64,000 nucleotides of DNA from Haematococcus lacustris (taxonomy: Eukaryota > Chlorophyta > Chlorophyceae > Chlamydomonadales > Haematococcaceae): contig JASKMD010000017.1 in assembly GCA_030144725.1 (NCBI GenBank), forward strand, positions 2,004,231-2,068,230. Direction: 5' to 3'. The position numbers were made by a program, and so were the translations under genes. Under the pieces are notes generated by a model. The model had not been told where the DNA came from. It made no database searches and worked only from the letters and a program-made list of their open reading frames with translations. Below are positions 31,710 through 52,500 of the stretch, piece by piece (positions within the stretch are counted from its first letter, which is position 1; each line of letters opens with the position of its first letter).

Positions 31710-32577
31710 ACATACAAAGCCAATGATTGAGTTTCATAGTGCCACGGACGCGTTATTGAGTATGCTATAACAAATTCGAGTGAGGCCAGGCTGTTTGTTC
31801 AATGGTTGAAAACATAAAGCGGATCATAGCTGGAGGGGGTGACTTGTCCCTACTGTGCCGCCCACCATTATAGCGATACCGCGCTGCCACACTCGAATTT
31901 GGGTTTCTTCACATCCTCGCCAAGCGGCCTGCACCATCAGGAAGCTCGCGCAGCCATGTTTGCTAGACTTCGGTGGTGTGCGCCACCGACATGTCGTGCA
32001 TCGCTAACGGATAGCCAAGGACGTAGCTTACCAGTGTAGCTAACCACGGTCTCTGATTGGGACACATCCGGGGTTACATGTGGCTGCCCGCATCGAATGA
32101 CTCCGATGGCAATTCCAATCGGACATTAAACGCGCAATATCGCATTGCAGCAGACGCAGCAAACGTTACATCAAATGATGGAGTAGATGGGCTGCAGTTG
32201 CATGAAGATTACCAACCCCATGTTGGGAACGCCTCACCGGAAGCCCTTCTTTTGCGCTGCGCGTCGGTGAGGTCTGGCTGTAGTGCCTCGTCGCGGTCCA
32301 AAATGTAATTGTCGGGGTCCTCCGGCACTGGCCGGCACTGTTTGTCTTATTTCCTAGCCATAGAAAACAACGTGAACCAATCACAAGTATTAGGGATTAT
32401 AAGTTTTGTCACACATGGCATAGGTAGTTTAACCAGGCCTGGCCCGATACAATGTAAGATACAGAGATACAGACTGTATCGCTGTATGAGTGACTGTAGC
32501 TTCTCTGTAATGTGATACTGTATCGGCTGTATCAGCATCTTTGGCCAACCGACTGGCCACGCCGATTGGATACTAGC
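31710..32577. other. Intergenic; repeat edge at about 32195-32240, otherwise nothing recognised
   Basis: GCATGAAGATTACCAACCCC at about 32199 repeats the MKITNPMLGTP start motif. GATACTGTATCGGCTGTATC-like words around 32450-32540 recur near 34270-34370, so the hAT remnant may be bracketed by related sequence. Confidence 0.4.
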
Positions 32578-32891
32578 CGCGATGGCGGGTGTATCACCTA
32601 CGGAAGGGCCTGGTACTCGGCAACAACGCATTAGTGCACTTATGCGGCAAACATTTTTGCCCCAACCGGGAATGGTGCGTGCAACAGCTTGCGCTTGTGC
32701 TGCTGGGCCCTCTCATGCTTGCGGGACAAAGGACATCCGCGCTGGCAAAAACATTAACCATTTGCTGGCACACCTTAGCACGCGCAAGTGCAACTTCAAG
32801 GAAAGCGAGGCAGCCAAAGAGATGGCCAAGACCGACGACAACGTCAAAGAGTTCCTAGAGAAGGTAATAATCGCCGCCATCGCCGCCATGA

Positions 32892-33018
32892 AGAAGAAGA
32901 AGACTACTCCGGCGGAGCCGGCGTGCATTAAGGGAGGAGCTTCCGCCTGGGGCGCGGCCTGCTCCCACCACCTAACCTGGATGTGAAGAACCCCTTCAAC
33001 CCCCATCCTTGACACCTG
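32892..33018 (-). mobile_element. 5'-truncated LINE insertion (3' end only) with 13-bp target-site duplication
   Basis: The inserted sequence matches the 3' end of the complete LINE (6421-6520), sharing the AGAAGACTACTCCGG tail and CGTGCATTAAGGGAGGAGCT. Direct repeats ATCGCCGCCATGA flank it at 32879-32891 and 33019-33031. This is the classic product of target-primed reverse transcription. Confidence 0.85.
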
Positions 33019-33549
33019 ATCGCCGCCATGATGACATGATGGACATGCCACACAGTCTTGCAACATGCTTGTGCAGTGTGTGCAAGGAGGGGAGCACATT
33101 CTGGGCTGGTGCGTTGTTTGGTCGGGGCACGCCTTCATGCTGGACGCTGTGCACACTGACGATGCCAGTGTAACAGCTTTGTTCATGAAGGAGAAGCTCG
33201 ATCTCATCCTTGACAACCTGACGTTCAATGGCAAGTGCATGGGTCACCTATCTCATTGCTATCCACCTTGCCCCTCCACCACCTCCAAGCCTCCGCCCTC
33301 CTCCCACCTCCCTACATCTCATGTTGGAGCCTCATTGCTATCCGCCTTGCCCCTCCACCTCCCTTCATCTCCCTTCATCCCTTCATCCCTTGCACCTCCC
33401 TTCATCTCATGTTCATGTAGATTGGTCTCAGCTGTCCCGCATCAAGGTGCACATAGAGGAAGCCAAGGACCTCATCATGTACGCCGGCATTCCACTGCCA
33501 TCTCTGACCTGTTGAGGAAGCAGCGCAAGGACTCAGGCAGCAAGCAAAA

Positions 33550-33785
33550 GCTGCAGCCTCCCAGCCTGGAGCTGGGCAGGGGCAGCTGGCTGCTGGCCAG
33601 CCTGGAGCTGGGCAGGGGCAGCTGGCTGCTGGTCAGCCTGGAGCTGGGCAGGGGCAGCTGGCTGCTGGTCAGCCTGGAGCTGGGCAGGGGCAGCTGGCTG
33701 CTGGTCAGCCTGGAGCTGGGCAGGGGCAGCTGGCTGCTGCCCAGCCTGGAGTTGGGCAGGGGCAGCTGGCGGCTGGGCAAGGTGG
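33550..33785 (+). repeat. 36-bp minisatellite, about six units
   Basis: Units begin CAGCCTGGAGCTGGGCAGGG and continue GCAGCTGGCTGCTGGT or GCAGCTGGCTGCTGGC. Because 36 is a multiple of three, long frames stay open, but the array lies inside the dead hAT remnant. Confidence 0.95.
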
Positions 33786-34386
33786 GTTTACAACCTGAGT
33801 TTCCTGTCCTTGCCTCTGTCATCCTCATGGCCCTGTCATCCTCATGGCCTCATGGAAGTTGTGCATGACGGTGGTTGCATATTGCAGCTGGCTCCTTTGG
33901 GTGCGAGGAAGCTGCCAACTTCTTTGAGCTGGCTGCTATGACGTACATAGTAACGGAGGGCGCTCACGGGCACAAGGGGACAGACAAGGTCGAGTGAGGA
34001 GGAGCGTGCTGAGTTTGAGGAGTGGCTGCAGCACCAGCCTAACGGCATCTCCGAGTGAAGAAAGCCACCGAGTGAAGAAGTAACATAGGCATGATGTGAT
34101 CTTAACAGGCTGGAGCTAGTCAGGCTGGAGCGGTATGAATGGTGGCACGCTAATAAAGTAGTAGGGATACAACCACGAAGTCTGTGCAAGGTCGCTGAAT
34201 AGATGGGCCAAAGGCAACTGCGCAAGCAAGATTTAAAAAAAAGGGGGCGAAAACAAAAAAGATTCCCCGATACAGTCGGTTGGGCTGTACCTTACAGTCC
34301 GGCCGGACTGTATCATACAGAAACGGAAGCTACAGAAACTGTATCTGTATCGCTGTATCGCTGTATGCCCAGCCCTGAGTTTAACA

Positions 34387-36320
34387 GGTCACCCCCGCCA
34401 GTAGCTACGGGCGCGTCATCAGATGCAACGGCTGTCAAAGGACGGACAGCGCACAATGTGACAGCGGACAGTACAATTATTGTTTTGGAACGACATGAGG
34501 TCACCCCCGCCATTGGCCCCGCAAATGTGAGACGGTCTGGGGCGCGAATCTCCGTATAGCTCGCGACAAAGTTTTGACGCAGTTGGGTGTAACAGGCGTA
34601 TCCGGCACCCAGCAGCCGCAAAACACTAGCTCAGATCGGCGCTCGCCCAAACCTGACCTGTGCTTTCCGCTCCTAAAAGACTCACGCACATCATAAGGCG
34701 AGGCTGGCAGTCCTTCTACGCACGCAGTCCTTCTACGCAGCCAACGGCACAAGTGCAGTACGCCTGCTTGCATGTCAGTGCATGGAGCATATAATACGTG
34801 CATATGCGCACAAGTCAGCAAGCTGGCACCCCTTACCTCACTTACGTTGCGGCATGACTCTATGTAAATGTAAGCTGCCTTATGACAGCGCTACATCATC
34901 ACTTGGCAACATGTTGTCGGGATGCCTCGGGATGGCTCTGGCTTTCAGTGTTACATGTGCCGTGGTGCCTCAACCCTCTTCCTCAACTTCAGCAGGCACA
35001 TGTCACGCAAAATCATTACAGCAATACATGTATCGATGCTCAAACGCCTTGCAACACCACTACAGAAGACATGTATCGCTGATGCCAAGCACATGCATTG
35101 ATGTAAAAAGGTGGCAACACCACACAACACCACCTCCACTCGTACACATCAACACCACCACCTCAACAACACACCACAACACAATGACTCATGCCTCACA
35201 CACCACCTATGCTATGTGCACAACAAGCAAGGACTGGTCGCACCTCCTTGCTATAGCTAACACTCACCACGGGACTGCTAAGCACTTTGCCTTGCTGCCT
35301 ATGCCCCATGGTACCAAATCAGGCTGGGCTGGGCTGGGCTGGGCTGGGCGGGCTAAGCTAGGCTGGGCTGGGGTGGGCTGGGCTAGGCTAGGCTGGGCTG
35401 GGCTGGGGTGGGCTGGGCTAGGCTGGGCTGGGGTGGGGTGGGCTGGGGTGGGCTAGATTTTAGGGGGGAGGGGGGGGGTACCCTAACAACAAGGTGACAC
35501 AACACAACAACACACAACACAACACAACAACAACGTCCAGCTCCATGTCATGCCTTGCTGACTCCTTGCTACCTCCTTGTTGGCTGCTGCTCTACGCCGC
35601 TGCTGCCTTGCTCGGTGATGGAGATGGGGGTGATTTATTGGCATCCTGCACACACAATCACAAAGACAAGGTCTTGAGGCACACACCACAAAACATGCTT
35701 ATTAATTAGTTCTAATTAATCAAATCGTAAGGCTCACGACAGTTGTGTGCTTCCCTCAGCTGCTCATGCCTGGCATGCGGTTCACAAGTGTTCACACGAA
35801 CATCAAACTGACCTAGACAAGGTGAGGTAAATTACAACCTTACTCACCTCTTGCTCACTGTTTTCAAGAGCTGATTCCCTTGCTGCACTGCTGCTTGGAA
35901 GAGCCTCGGGCTGGTGTGGGTTTGGTGTTGATCCTCAAAACAGCCAAGCACCTGTGGAGGTCAGCAGATTTGGTTGCATGTGTTGACATTGTATGCAAAA
36001 CGCACTAAGAAACAGCACCCCGTGCTTACCTGAGATGTATTCGCGAGTTGCCCAGTCCAACGGCAGCAAAGGCTGCTCGGCACGGAAATGCCTCCGGCCA
36101 CCAATCCACCTCTCTTGTTGCGACACGCATATAAACAGATGGAGAATGACATTGCGAAGCTAATCAAGTCGTCGAGACAATGCAGTACAATCGACAAAAG
36201 AGGGCCTAACCTGCTAGCGACACCGTTGTGAGATGTAGAGCCCAATGGTGGAAGAATTACATGCAGCGGATCAAAGACGGTGCCAAAAAGTGAATTGCGG
36301 GGCCAATGGCGGGGGTGACC
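34387..36320. mobile_element. Non-autonomous DNA transposon with GGTCACCCC termini and 4-bp TSD (AACA)
   Basis: The left end GGTCACCCCCGCCA (34387) is inverted at the right end (36307-36320). The flanks carry AACA at 34383-34386 and 36321-36324. A second left-type terminus at 34499 matches the right end over 26 bp, so the left end is duplicated or two elements are nested. The interior is AC-rich with a (GGGCT)n array (about 35325-35457) and has no transposase. The end sequence matches the element at 59033-60680. Confidence 0.7.
35325..35457. repeat. Imperfect (GGGCT)n microsatellite
   Basis: GGGCT units with interspersed AGGCT and GGGGT variants, older than the pure arrays at 16.6 and 26.5 kb. 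Confidence 0.95.
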
Positions 36321-36622
36321 AACATTGGTAGTTTAACATTTGTGTAGCCGCCTTTGATCTTATTACTATTAACACGACATTTATCGGCATCATGGCACAC
36401 GTTGACATAGCTTCTGCATCCTACATCACTTACACACCGATTTTCAAGGGAGCACACAGCAATAGTTGAGGGAGTGCAGATCAGGTTGATACGTATACAC
36501 CTTCCCCAAGACTTCCAGGCAGTTTCTTGCTTTTTCAGCTTTTTCACAAACTAGTGATGCCATGTTTATGTTGCCCGATGTTTGCAGCTTTCTAAGCGTG
36601 CGGTGGTAGCTAGAAGTGCGAG

Positions 36623-45192
<8,570 letters not shown>

Positions 45193-45407
45193 TGTTACGG
45201 GACGCGTCTCACTCTCCATGATTCGCGGCGCGCAGTCGCTTCGCCAGAGTTCTTGAATGCTCACCCGACCGCATGGTGTGCGGAGCCTTCTGTGGTTCAT
45301 GGCTAGTCCAGGCCTGCATTGCCTATTAGCGAGGCTGTCGTGCACTTTGGATAAGATTGCATCGGAGCGCCGCAGCGCCGACCTTGCGCATCCTAGGCGC
45401 TGCAATA

Positions 45408-45449
45408 ACATGCTCTGCAGCCCTGGAGTATTGGACCTGAGCTTGCCAT
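45408..45449 (+). repeat. 3' flanking motif of the kinase gene, shared with UMPS
   Basis: ATGCTCTGCAGCCCTGGAGT, then ATTGGACCTGAGCTTGCC, matches 3181-3220 after the UMPS stop. The two genes are unrelated. Confidence 0.5.
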
Positions 45450-45769
45450 AGTTTATGCATTACCATTGCATGAATATGCTACGCACTTTTAGCCAGCGTT
45501 GTTGTGACATGTGATTTATTCTGATACAACCATTTGCTGGCGAATTTGCAACAGTACTAGGTGACCTGCTGCAGCAGTAGCAATAGCAACAGCAGCACTC
45601 AACAGTTAGCGAAGTTGTGGTGTAGACACAGCTGGGCCGGGGCTACGCCCCACAAGGCTGTGCAAGCAGACGAGACCAGCAGCGTGTGCAAACCAGCGCT
45701 TCTGCAAACACAGGCCTGCACTAGGAGGCAAAGCTGGAGGGTGAGGCGCGCTTTAAAAGCAGATAAGCG

Positions 45770-46320
45770 TCAATAAGAGCACCATGACGGTTGAGCAAGC
45801 TCGTCAAGATCCCCTGTATCCCTATCCTGCTGTGGAGCCCCTACATTTCTCCACAGCAGTGAGTGACCGGTGTGTGTCCCGAGACGGTGTAGTTGGTGAC
45901 TAGCGACATCGTCATCGAATCGAGGCTTGATGACGGCCGTCCAGGCCATAGCCTCATTGGCGTGCTCGGTGATGCCGCTCTGTCGGTAGTACTGCCCCGC
46001 AGTCAGGCTGCGCTGCCACACGGACTTCACAGCGCCGGAGGGGTACCGCTCCTCGTGAGCCACTGTCGCCATGTTCGTCTTCCCCGGGTCGCACCCCAGC
46101 CAATCGGCGTCCAGGTGCGCCAGTGGGTTGACAGCGCCCTCCTATTTGCCCAAGCAAGGCAGCTTGTCGGGCGGCTCTACCGGCTTGGGGCGCGTGAACA
46201 TCAGGCTGGCCGCGACTCCATCAGTGTGCACCACCTGAGCGAATGTCTGCCCAACATTGGGGCGGAGGGATGCGGGCAGGAAGGCATTCCACCGGTTGGC
46301 CGCCTGCAGCCAACACAACC
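45770..46320 (-). pseudogene. Fanzor-like (eukaryotic TnpB relative) nuclease fragment, broken
   Basis: On the minus strand, after a probable CAG acceptor (about 46307), the frame reads FAQVVHTDGVAASLMFTRPK. An in-frame TAG follows at 46142-46144, then WLGCDPGKTNMATVAHEERY and SLTAGQYYRQSGITEHANE. The TDGV-S strand, the RuvC-I Asp in D-P-G-K-x-N and the downstream L-T-x2-x-YYR-x-SG helix follow the order I know from Fanzor proteins. RuvC-II, the zinc finger and RuvC-III are absent; the frame ends at 45770. It is therefore a dead N-proximal fragment of an RNA-guided-nuclease-family gene. Assignment rests on motif order only. Confidence 0.55.
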
Positions 46321-46599
46321 GTGAGGCATAGGGTTTTGTCAAGCCAGCAGTGGGTTGTGGCAGCCCAGCCCAGCTCCCTCCACACCCATTAAGCTGGGCA
46401 GCGGGCATGCTGGAGAACCTGCAACAGAGCGACCTGTGAAGGCAGGGCAGGGCAGGGCAGGGCGGGGCAGGGGTGGGTGGTCCCTTGAGGGTTTTCCGAG
46501 GGGGAGGGGGCGGTTTCACGGGAGATGTCCCTTGGGAAACCCCATGAAAACCACCGTGAAACCCAGAGTGCCCTGCAGTTTGCCGCACTCTGCATCGCG

Positions 46600-49500
46600 A
46601 TGGACGACTACCCAGATGATGGCAGCGATGCGTGGGCATTGGACGACTACGATGATTTGCTTGGCGCACTTTGCGCGCGGAGGAGCGGGAGCAGCAGGCA
46701 GCAGGCACAGCGCGTGCACTCAGTAGGTAAGGCAGCTTGCGCGTGGGGCAGCTGAAGCCATGGCGCTCCGTATCAAATTCTGGGTGGACATCAAATCCAG
46801 GCGACGATATAAAGAAGGAAGCGGCGCGCTTCCCGCGCACGTGTCGCATCACTGGTTTGCACCGGGAAGTGCGCGCTGAGGCAGTAGCGCTCGCATGTGA
46901 TCAGGCGCTGGTGGCCCGCGTTGCCAAAGGTGGGCTGCCTCCCACCAAAGGCACTGAGGGCGCCATCTGGGGCTGGGAGCAGCTGGGAAAGCAGGAGGTG
47001 TCCTGCGGTGCCCATCACATCACAGACCCTACCCAGCTGGCCGGCTGCCTGGGCGATGCCCTGCAGGTGTCGCTGCAAAACAGTGCCTGGACCCTTGGCT
47101 GCTAGAGGTGCAGCACAGCGTGCAGCAGTGCCGCATTGAGGCGCAGCCCAGGTTTTCCTCAGCCACCGTGACCTTTCGGGACCCACGCTTGCTTGACATG
47201 CTGATGGAATGCCAGCATGCTGGTGAGTGTGGTGGGCTGCATGTACGCCCCAGCTTTAAAGTATGCGCCCACACTCCTTCGCAAATCAGTATCCACTCCT
47301 GCTGTGGTAGCAACACCCCTAAGCCCCCCCTTAACCCCCCACCCCCCGTCCCCACCCCACCCCACCCCAACGCCCAGGCAACTGGCCACTGGCCACTGGA
47401 TAGGAGCAATGCAATGTTGGCATCTGGCTGCATGCTGGCATGCAGGGTTTCAACGCTCACAGGAGAGGGTGGATCACTACCTGTCCAACCTGGCAGAACC
47501 AGGCCTGCGAGTGTTGTGAGTCCCCGCCCCGCCCCGCCCCGCCCCGCCCCGCCCCGCCCCGCCCCGCCCCGCCCCGCCCCGCCCCGCCCCGCCCCGCCCC
47601 GCCCCGCCCCGCCCCGCCCCGCCCCGCCCCGCCCCGCCCCGCCCCGCCCCGCCCCGCCCCGCCCCGCCCCGCCCCGCCCCGCCCCGCCCCGCCCCGCCCC
47701 GCCCCGCCCCGCCCCGCCCCGCCCCGCCCCGCCCCGCCCCGCCCCGCCCCGCCCCGCCCCGCCCCGCCCCGCCCCGCCCCGCCCCGCCCCGCCCCGCCCC
47801 GCCCCGCCCCGCCCCGCCCCGCCCCGCCCCGCCCCGCCCCGCCCCGCCCCGCCCCGCCCCGCCCCGCCCCGCCCCGCCCCGCCCCGCCCCGCCCCGCCCC
47901 GCCCCGCCCCGCCCCGCCCCGCCCCGCCCCGCCCCGCCCCGCCCCGCCCCGCCCCGCCCCGCCCCGCCCCGCCCCGCCCCGCCCCGCCCCGCCCCGCCCC
48001 GCCCCGCCCCGCCCCGCCCCGCCCCGCCCCGCCCCGCCCCGCCCCGCCCCGCCCCGCCCCGCCCCGCCCCGCCCCGCCCCGCCCCGCCCCGCCCCGCCCC
48101 GCCCCGCCCCGCCCCGCCCCGCCCCGCCCCGCCCCGCCCCGCCCCGCCCCGCCCCGCCCCGCCCCGCCCCGCCCCGCCCCGCCCCGCCCCGCCCCGCCCC
48201 GCCCCGCCCCGCCCCGCCCCGCCCCGCCCCGCCCCGCCCCGCCCCGCCCCGCCCCGCCCCGCCCCGCCCCGCCCCGCCCCGCCCCGCCCCGCCCCGCCCC
48301 GCCCCGCCCCGCCCCGCCCCGCCCCGCCCCGCCCCGCCCCGCCCCGCCCCGCCCCGCCCCGCCCCGCCCCGCCCCGCCCCGCCCCGCCCCGCCCCGCCCC
48401 GCCCCGCCCCGCCCCGCCCCGCCCCGCCCCGCCCCGCCCCGCCCCGCCCCGCCCCGCCCCGCCCCGCCCCGCCCCGCCCCGCCCCGCCCCGCCCCGCCCC
48501 GCCCCGCCCCGCCCCGCCCCGCCCCGCCCCGCCCCGCCCCGCCCCGCCCCGCCCCGCCCCGCCCCGCCCCGCCCCGCCCCGCCCCGCCCCGCCCCGCCCC
48601 GCCCCGCCCCGCCCCGCCCCGCCCCGCCCCGCCCCGCCCCGCCCCGCCCCGCCCCGCCCCGCCCCGCCCCGCCCCGCCCCGCCCCGCCCCGCCCCGCCCC
48701 GCCCCGCCCCGCCCCGCCCCGCCCCGCCCCGCCCCGCCCCGCCCCGCCCCGCCCCGCCCCGCCCCGCCCCGCCCCGCCCCGCCCCGCCCCGCCCCGCCCC
48801 GCCCCGCCCCGCCCCGCCCCGCCCCGCCCCGCCCCGCCCCGCCCCGCCCCGCCCCGCCCCGCCCCGCCCCGCCCCGCCCCGCCCCGCCCCGCCCCGCCCC
48901 GCCCCGCCCCGCCCCGCCCCGCCCCGCCCCGCCCCGCCCCGCCCCGCCCCGCCCCGCCCCGCCCCGCCCCGCCCCGCCCCGCCCCGCCCCGCCCCGCCCC
49001 GCCCCGCCCCGCCCCGCCCCGCCCCGCCCCGCCCCGCCCCGCCCCGCCCCGCCCCGCCCCGCCCCGCCCCGCCCCGCCCCGCCCCGCCCCGCCCCGCCCC
49101 GCCCCGCCCCGCCCCGCCCCGCCCCGCCCCGCCCCGCCCCGCCCCGCCCCGCCCCGCCCCGCCCCGCCCCGCCCCGCCCCGCCCCGCCCCGCCCCGCCCC
49201 GCCCCGCCCCGCCCCGCCCCGCCCCGCCCCGCCCCGCCCCGCCCCGCCCCGCCCCGCCCCGCCCCGCCCCGCCCCGCCCCGCCCCGCCCCGCCCCGCCCC
49301 GCCCCGCCCCGCCCCGCCCCGCCCCGCCCCGCCCCGCCCCGCCCCGCCCCGCAGCCCAGCAGTAGCTTGCAGTGGGACAGTCACACTCGCTCAGTGCAGC
49401 TTGAGATACCCTCACCCAGTAACCAGTGATCGTTGCTCGACGGCTGCGTTGCTCCATGCAGCATCAAGGACTTCAAGGACCCGCCCAAAGACTACTTCCT

Positions 49501-52500
49501 GCGCATCCATGGCGACCTGGACGTGTGCGCCCCCATTGCCTCACTCGCGCTGGCCACCCGGGTGGCTGCAGATGACCTGGCAGCCGGCATCGCAGCCCAG
49601 CTGGCTGCCTCCCCTCACGTCCCTGGTGCCCACCTGGCCACACCATACGCCAGCAGCAGCACATGGAGCAGCGCAGGGGCATCAGCCAGCAGCGTGTTGA
49701 GCTCAGGCGCTACCCACAGCACTACCTCCCGCAGCAGCACGCCCCTGGTGGCCCCCGGGGCTAACTGCTCTGTGCTTAGCCTGACTGGCAGGACACCCGC
49801 CCTACCCCTGCCACTGCACCGCCATCAACAGCCTCCTACTGCTGCTGCTGCTTCTGTCTCCAAGCCCGTTGGCAGCATGCGGTCTGCTCGCCCCGCCCAG
49901 GCCTTCCCCCGCAACCCCCAATCAGCCCACCCCTCTGGCCCCCTGCCGCAAGAGGTGCTCAGCGTGTGGTGGGACAGCGGCCAGCAGCCCAGCAGCAGCC
50001 CAGCAGCAGCCGTGCAGCACCACTACAATCTCACAGCTATGCTGGGCAGCCTGCTGGGCCCGGCTCTCGAGGTCTCCTCGAGAGCTCGCGAGGTCCGCGA
50101 CAGCTCGGTGCTCAGCCTCAGCCCCTGGCGTGCCGAGCTCTGCATCGCGCTGGCACCCAGCAGCAGCACCGCGGCCTGCACCTCCAGCTGCAGCGGCTGG
50201 GTGAAGCTGGTGGTGCCGTTCAGCTTGCTAAGGGGACAGGCGGTGGTGCGGCCCCTGCTGCTGAAGAGGGCCGGGCAGGTGAAATGCTTTGAGTTGCTTC
50301 TACCCCTGCGCTGCCCACCAGACGTGTACCAGGAGGCTGCAGCTGAGCAGCAGGTGGGGCAAGGGCAGGCTAGCAGCGCAAAGGTGTGGGGAGGTGCAAC
50401 GGAAGAGGTGTGGAGGTGTGGGAGGTGTGGGAGGTGGGGAGGTGGGGAGGTGGGGAGGTGTGGGGAGGTGCAACGGAAGAGGTGTGGGAGGTGGGGAGGT
50501 GGGGAGGTGGGGAGGTGGGGAGGTGTGGGGAGGTGCAACGGAAGAGAGTGGCCACTGCCAGCAGAGAGCTACCCTGCTGCCCTGTTGTGCCTGTAGCCTG
50601 TAGGCAAAGAAGCATGCACATGGTGTGGGGCGGTGCATGGGGCCCATGCCATGGGGGGAGGCACATCATGGCCCAGTGCTGCCCAGTGATGCCGACATGG
50701 GCCTGTATGTTCACTGGCTGCATTGTGGTGGCCGTAGATCACAGCGGCTGTCTGGCCCATCAGTAGTGCCCGAGCCAACAACCAGCAGTGCTGGGCCCGC
50801 GGCCTGGACTGGACGCGGCCCAACCCCAGGGACTGCACGGGCTGGAGCTCAGCGCAGGGCGCCGCCAGCGTGATCAAGCTGGAGCTGTGGTGCGTGGGGC
50901 GGGGCAGGCTGCCAGGGAGGAGGGGGGCTGAGCAGGACAAAGGGTGCGGCATGGGCGGTGGTGTGGCTGAGGTGTCAGTCTGATGCCAGGGCTGTTGAGG
51001 TGCCCAACCCTAGTGAGCTGCACACGTGGTCAGTGGGGGGCTGTGCCAAGGCGAGGAGTGCCGCATGTCCTAGTGATGGCGCTCCTGCCCTCTCCCGGTT
51101 GCTGCTGCAGGCAGCATGGTGACAGCAGCCAGGGCGCCTGCCAGCTGCTGTGGTGGATGGCTCAGTGTGGCCTAGTGGCTAGCCCCTCAGGCGTGCCCCG
51201 CTCCCTGCCAGGCTGCACAGCGGCCGCCCCGAGCTACATTGACCTGGAGTGGATGCAGCGCCCAGAGCTGCCCACATGGTCATGCCGACCGGTCAACAGC
51301 ACCCAGGACCTGCCGTCGCAGCTGGAGGCGCACATTGCCATAAGGCTGCCATTCCGGGTGAGGTTGACTGCCAGCAAGCAACCCTGCAGCAGGTGGTAGG
51401 CCAGCAAGACATGGAGGGAGGACAAGGGCAGAGGCAAGGGCAGCCTCAGAGCATTGCTTGCAGCAAGCCTCTTGCCCTTGTCGGTTGGGCATGGCTGCTG
51501 AAGGGTGGTGCTGCTGCATTGCCCTGGTGCCTCGTTACATCACAACGGTGGTGTCACCTTGTGGTGCAGGTGGCGTATGCGCTGCTGAGCCTGACCTCCA
51601 GCTGGCTGTTGCCCTGGGAGCTGGTCAGCCAGCCGCTGCTGGACATGCTGGCTCATGCAGACCCCCTCCATGCAGGCCAGTTGCACCTCAGGCAGTCCCG
51701 TCATGCGTGTATGGCCCATGCGTGCATGTGCACGGATAGTGTGCGGGCCAGGGGTTGTCGTGGGAGCGGGGGGAGCACAGCGGCAAAGGGGCATGGCTCC
51801 TGGCTGCCCACCTGGCAGCCTCATCATTTGGCGTGCTGACCGGCGTGCACTGCTCCATGTGTGGGCGCTCAATGCGTGTATATGTATGTGCTTGCCCCAC
51901 CCGCAGAGTCAGCTCTCCTCCGCTGTCACAGCGTGGGCACACCCATCACCAACAGGGTGCTTGGGCGCCTGGCCGACATGGTGGCTGCTGAAGCGGGATG
52001 CCTCGCAAGCTCCTCGCTCACATCAGCAAGCCGGGCCGTCAACTGCAACCTTACCTACCATGTCCTCTACACACCCACTCGGTACGGCGCATGGCTGCCA
52101 GATGCCAAAAGCCGCTGCCGTAGCACGATGTGTGGCCATGGCATCCATGTGCAGTCCATGTGCGCAATTCATGCAAGCCATGCATGGCCATGCATCTTGG
52201 CGCACTATGTGGGATACCCCACATGCTTGCGCAGACGCTTGTTGTTGCCGCCTGAGCTGGAGCTGTCCAACCGTGTGCTGCGGGAGTATGGACAACATCG
52301 TGACCGCTTCATGCGAGTCAACTTTGGCAATGAAGCAGGCGAGCAGCTCATGCTGATCTCTACACGCAACAACGACCCAAGCCAGCTGGGCGACCCATGG
52401 GCTCAAGAGCTGCTGAAGCGGTAATTGGGGCAGGGGAGCCCGTGTGAGGAAGCTGTGTCTAGCTCTCATGCCTTGCCTAGCTCCCATCATGCCCACTCAC

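Larger units (their letters stand above)
32578..34060 (+). pseudogene. hAT transposase remnant (BED finger, core fragment, C-terminal tail)
   Basis: The frame from 32582 holds a BED-like finger: TACAC-type cysteines, GKNINHLLAHLSTRKC, then KEMAKTDDNVKEFLEK, followed by a GTAATA donor-like site. At about 33090-33230 the frame reads HILGWCVVWSGHAFMLDAVH, then TALFMKEKLDLILDNLTFNG, as in hAT cores. At 33997-34058 the tail EERAEFEEWLQHQPNGISE resembles the end of the 22.2-22.9 kb copy (RWEEWMASQPVEG). A LINE insertion (32892-33018), a minisatellite (33550-33780) and missing central domains show it is dead. Confidence 0.6.

Noticed and set aside
33065..33868. 267-residue plus-strand frame as an intact protein
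   Set aside because: Only its first 60 residues resemble a hAT core; the rest is Pro/Ser-rich filler and a 36-bp minisatellite.
45893..46324. Plus-strand 143-residue frame
   Set aside because: Shadow of the minus-strand Fanzor-like fragment, which has recognisable motifs.
47108..49457. Frames of 635-773 residues rich in PAPPR or GAGRG
   Set aside because: They arise from the (CCCCG)n array inside an RDR intron; flanking exons splice in phase across it.
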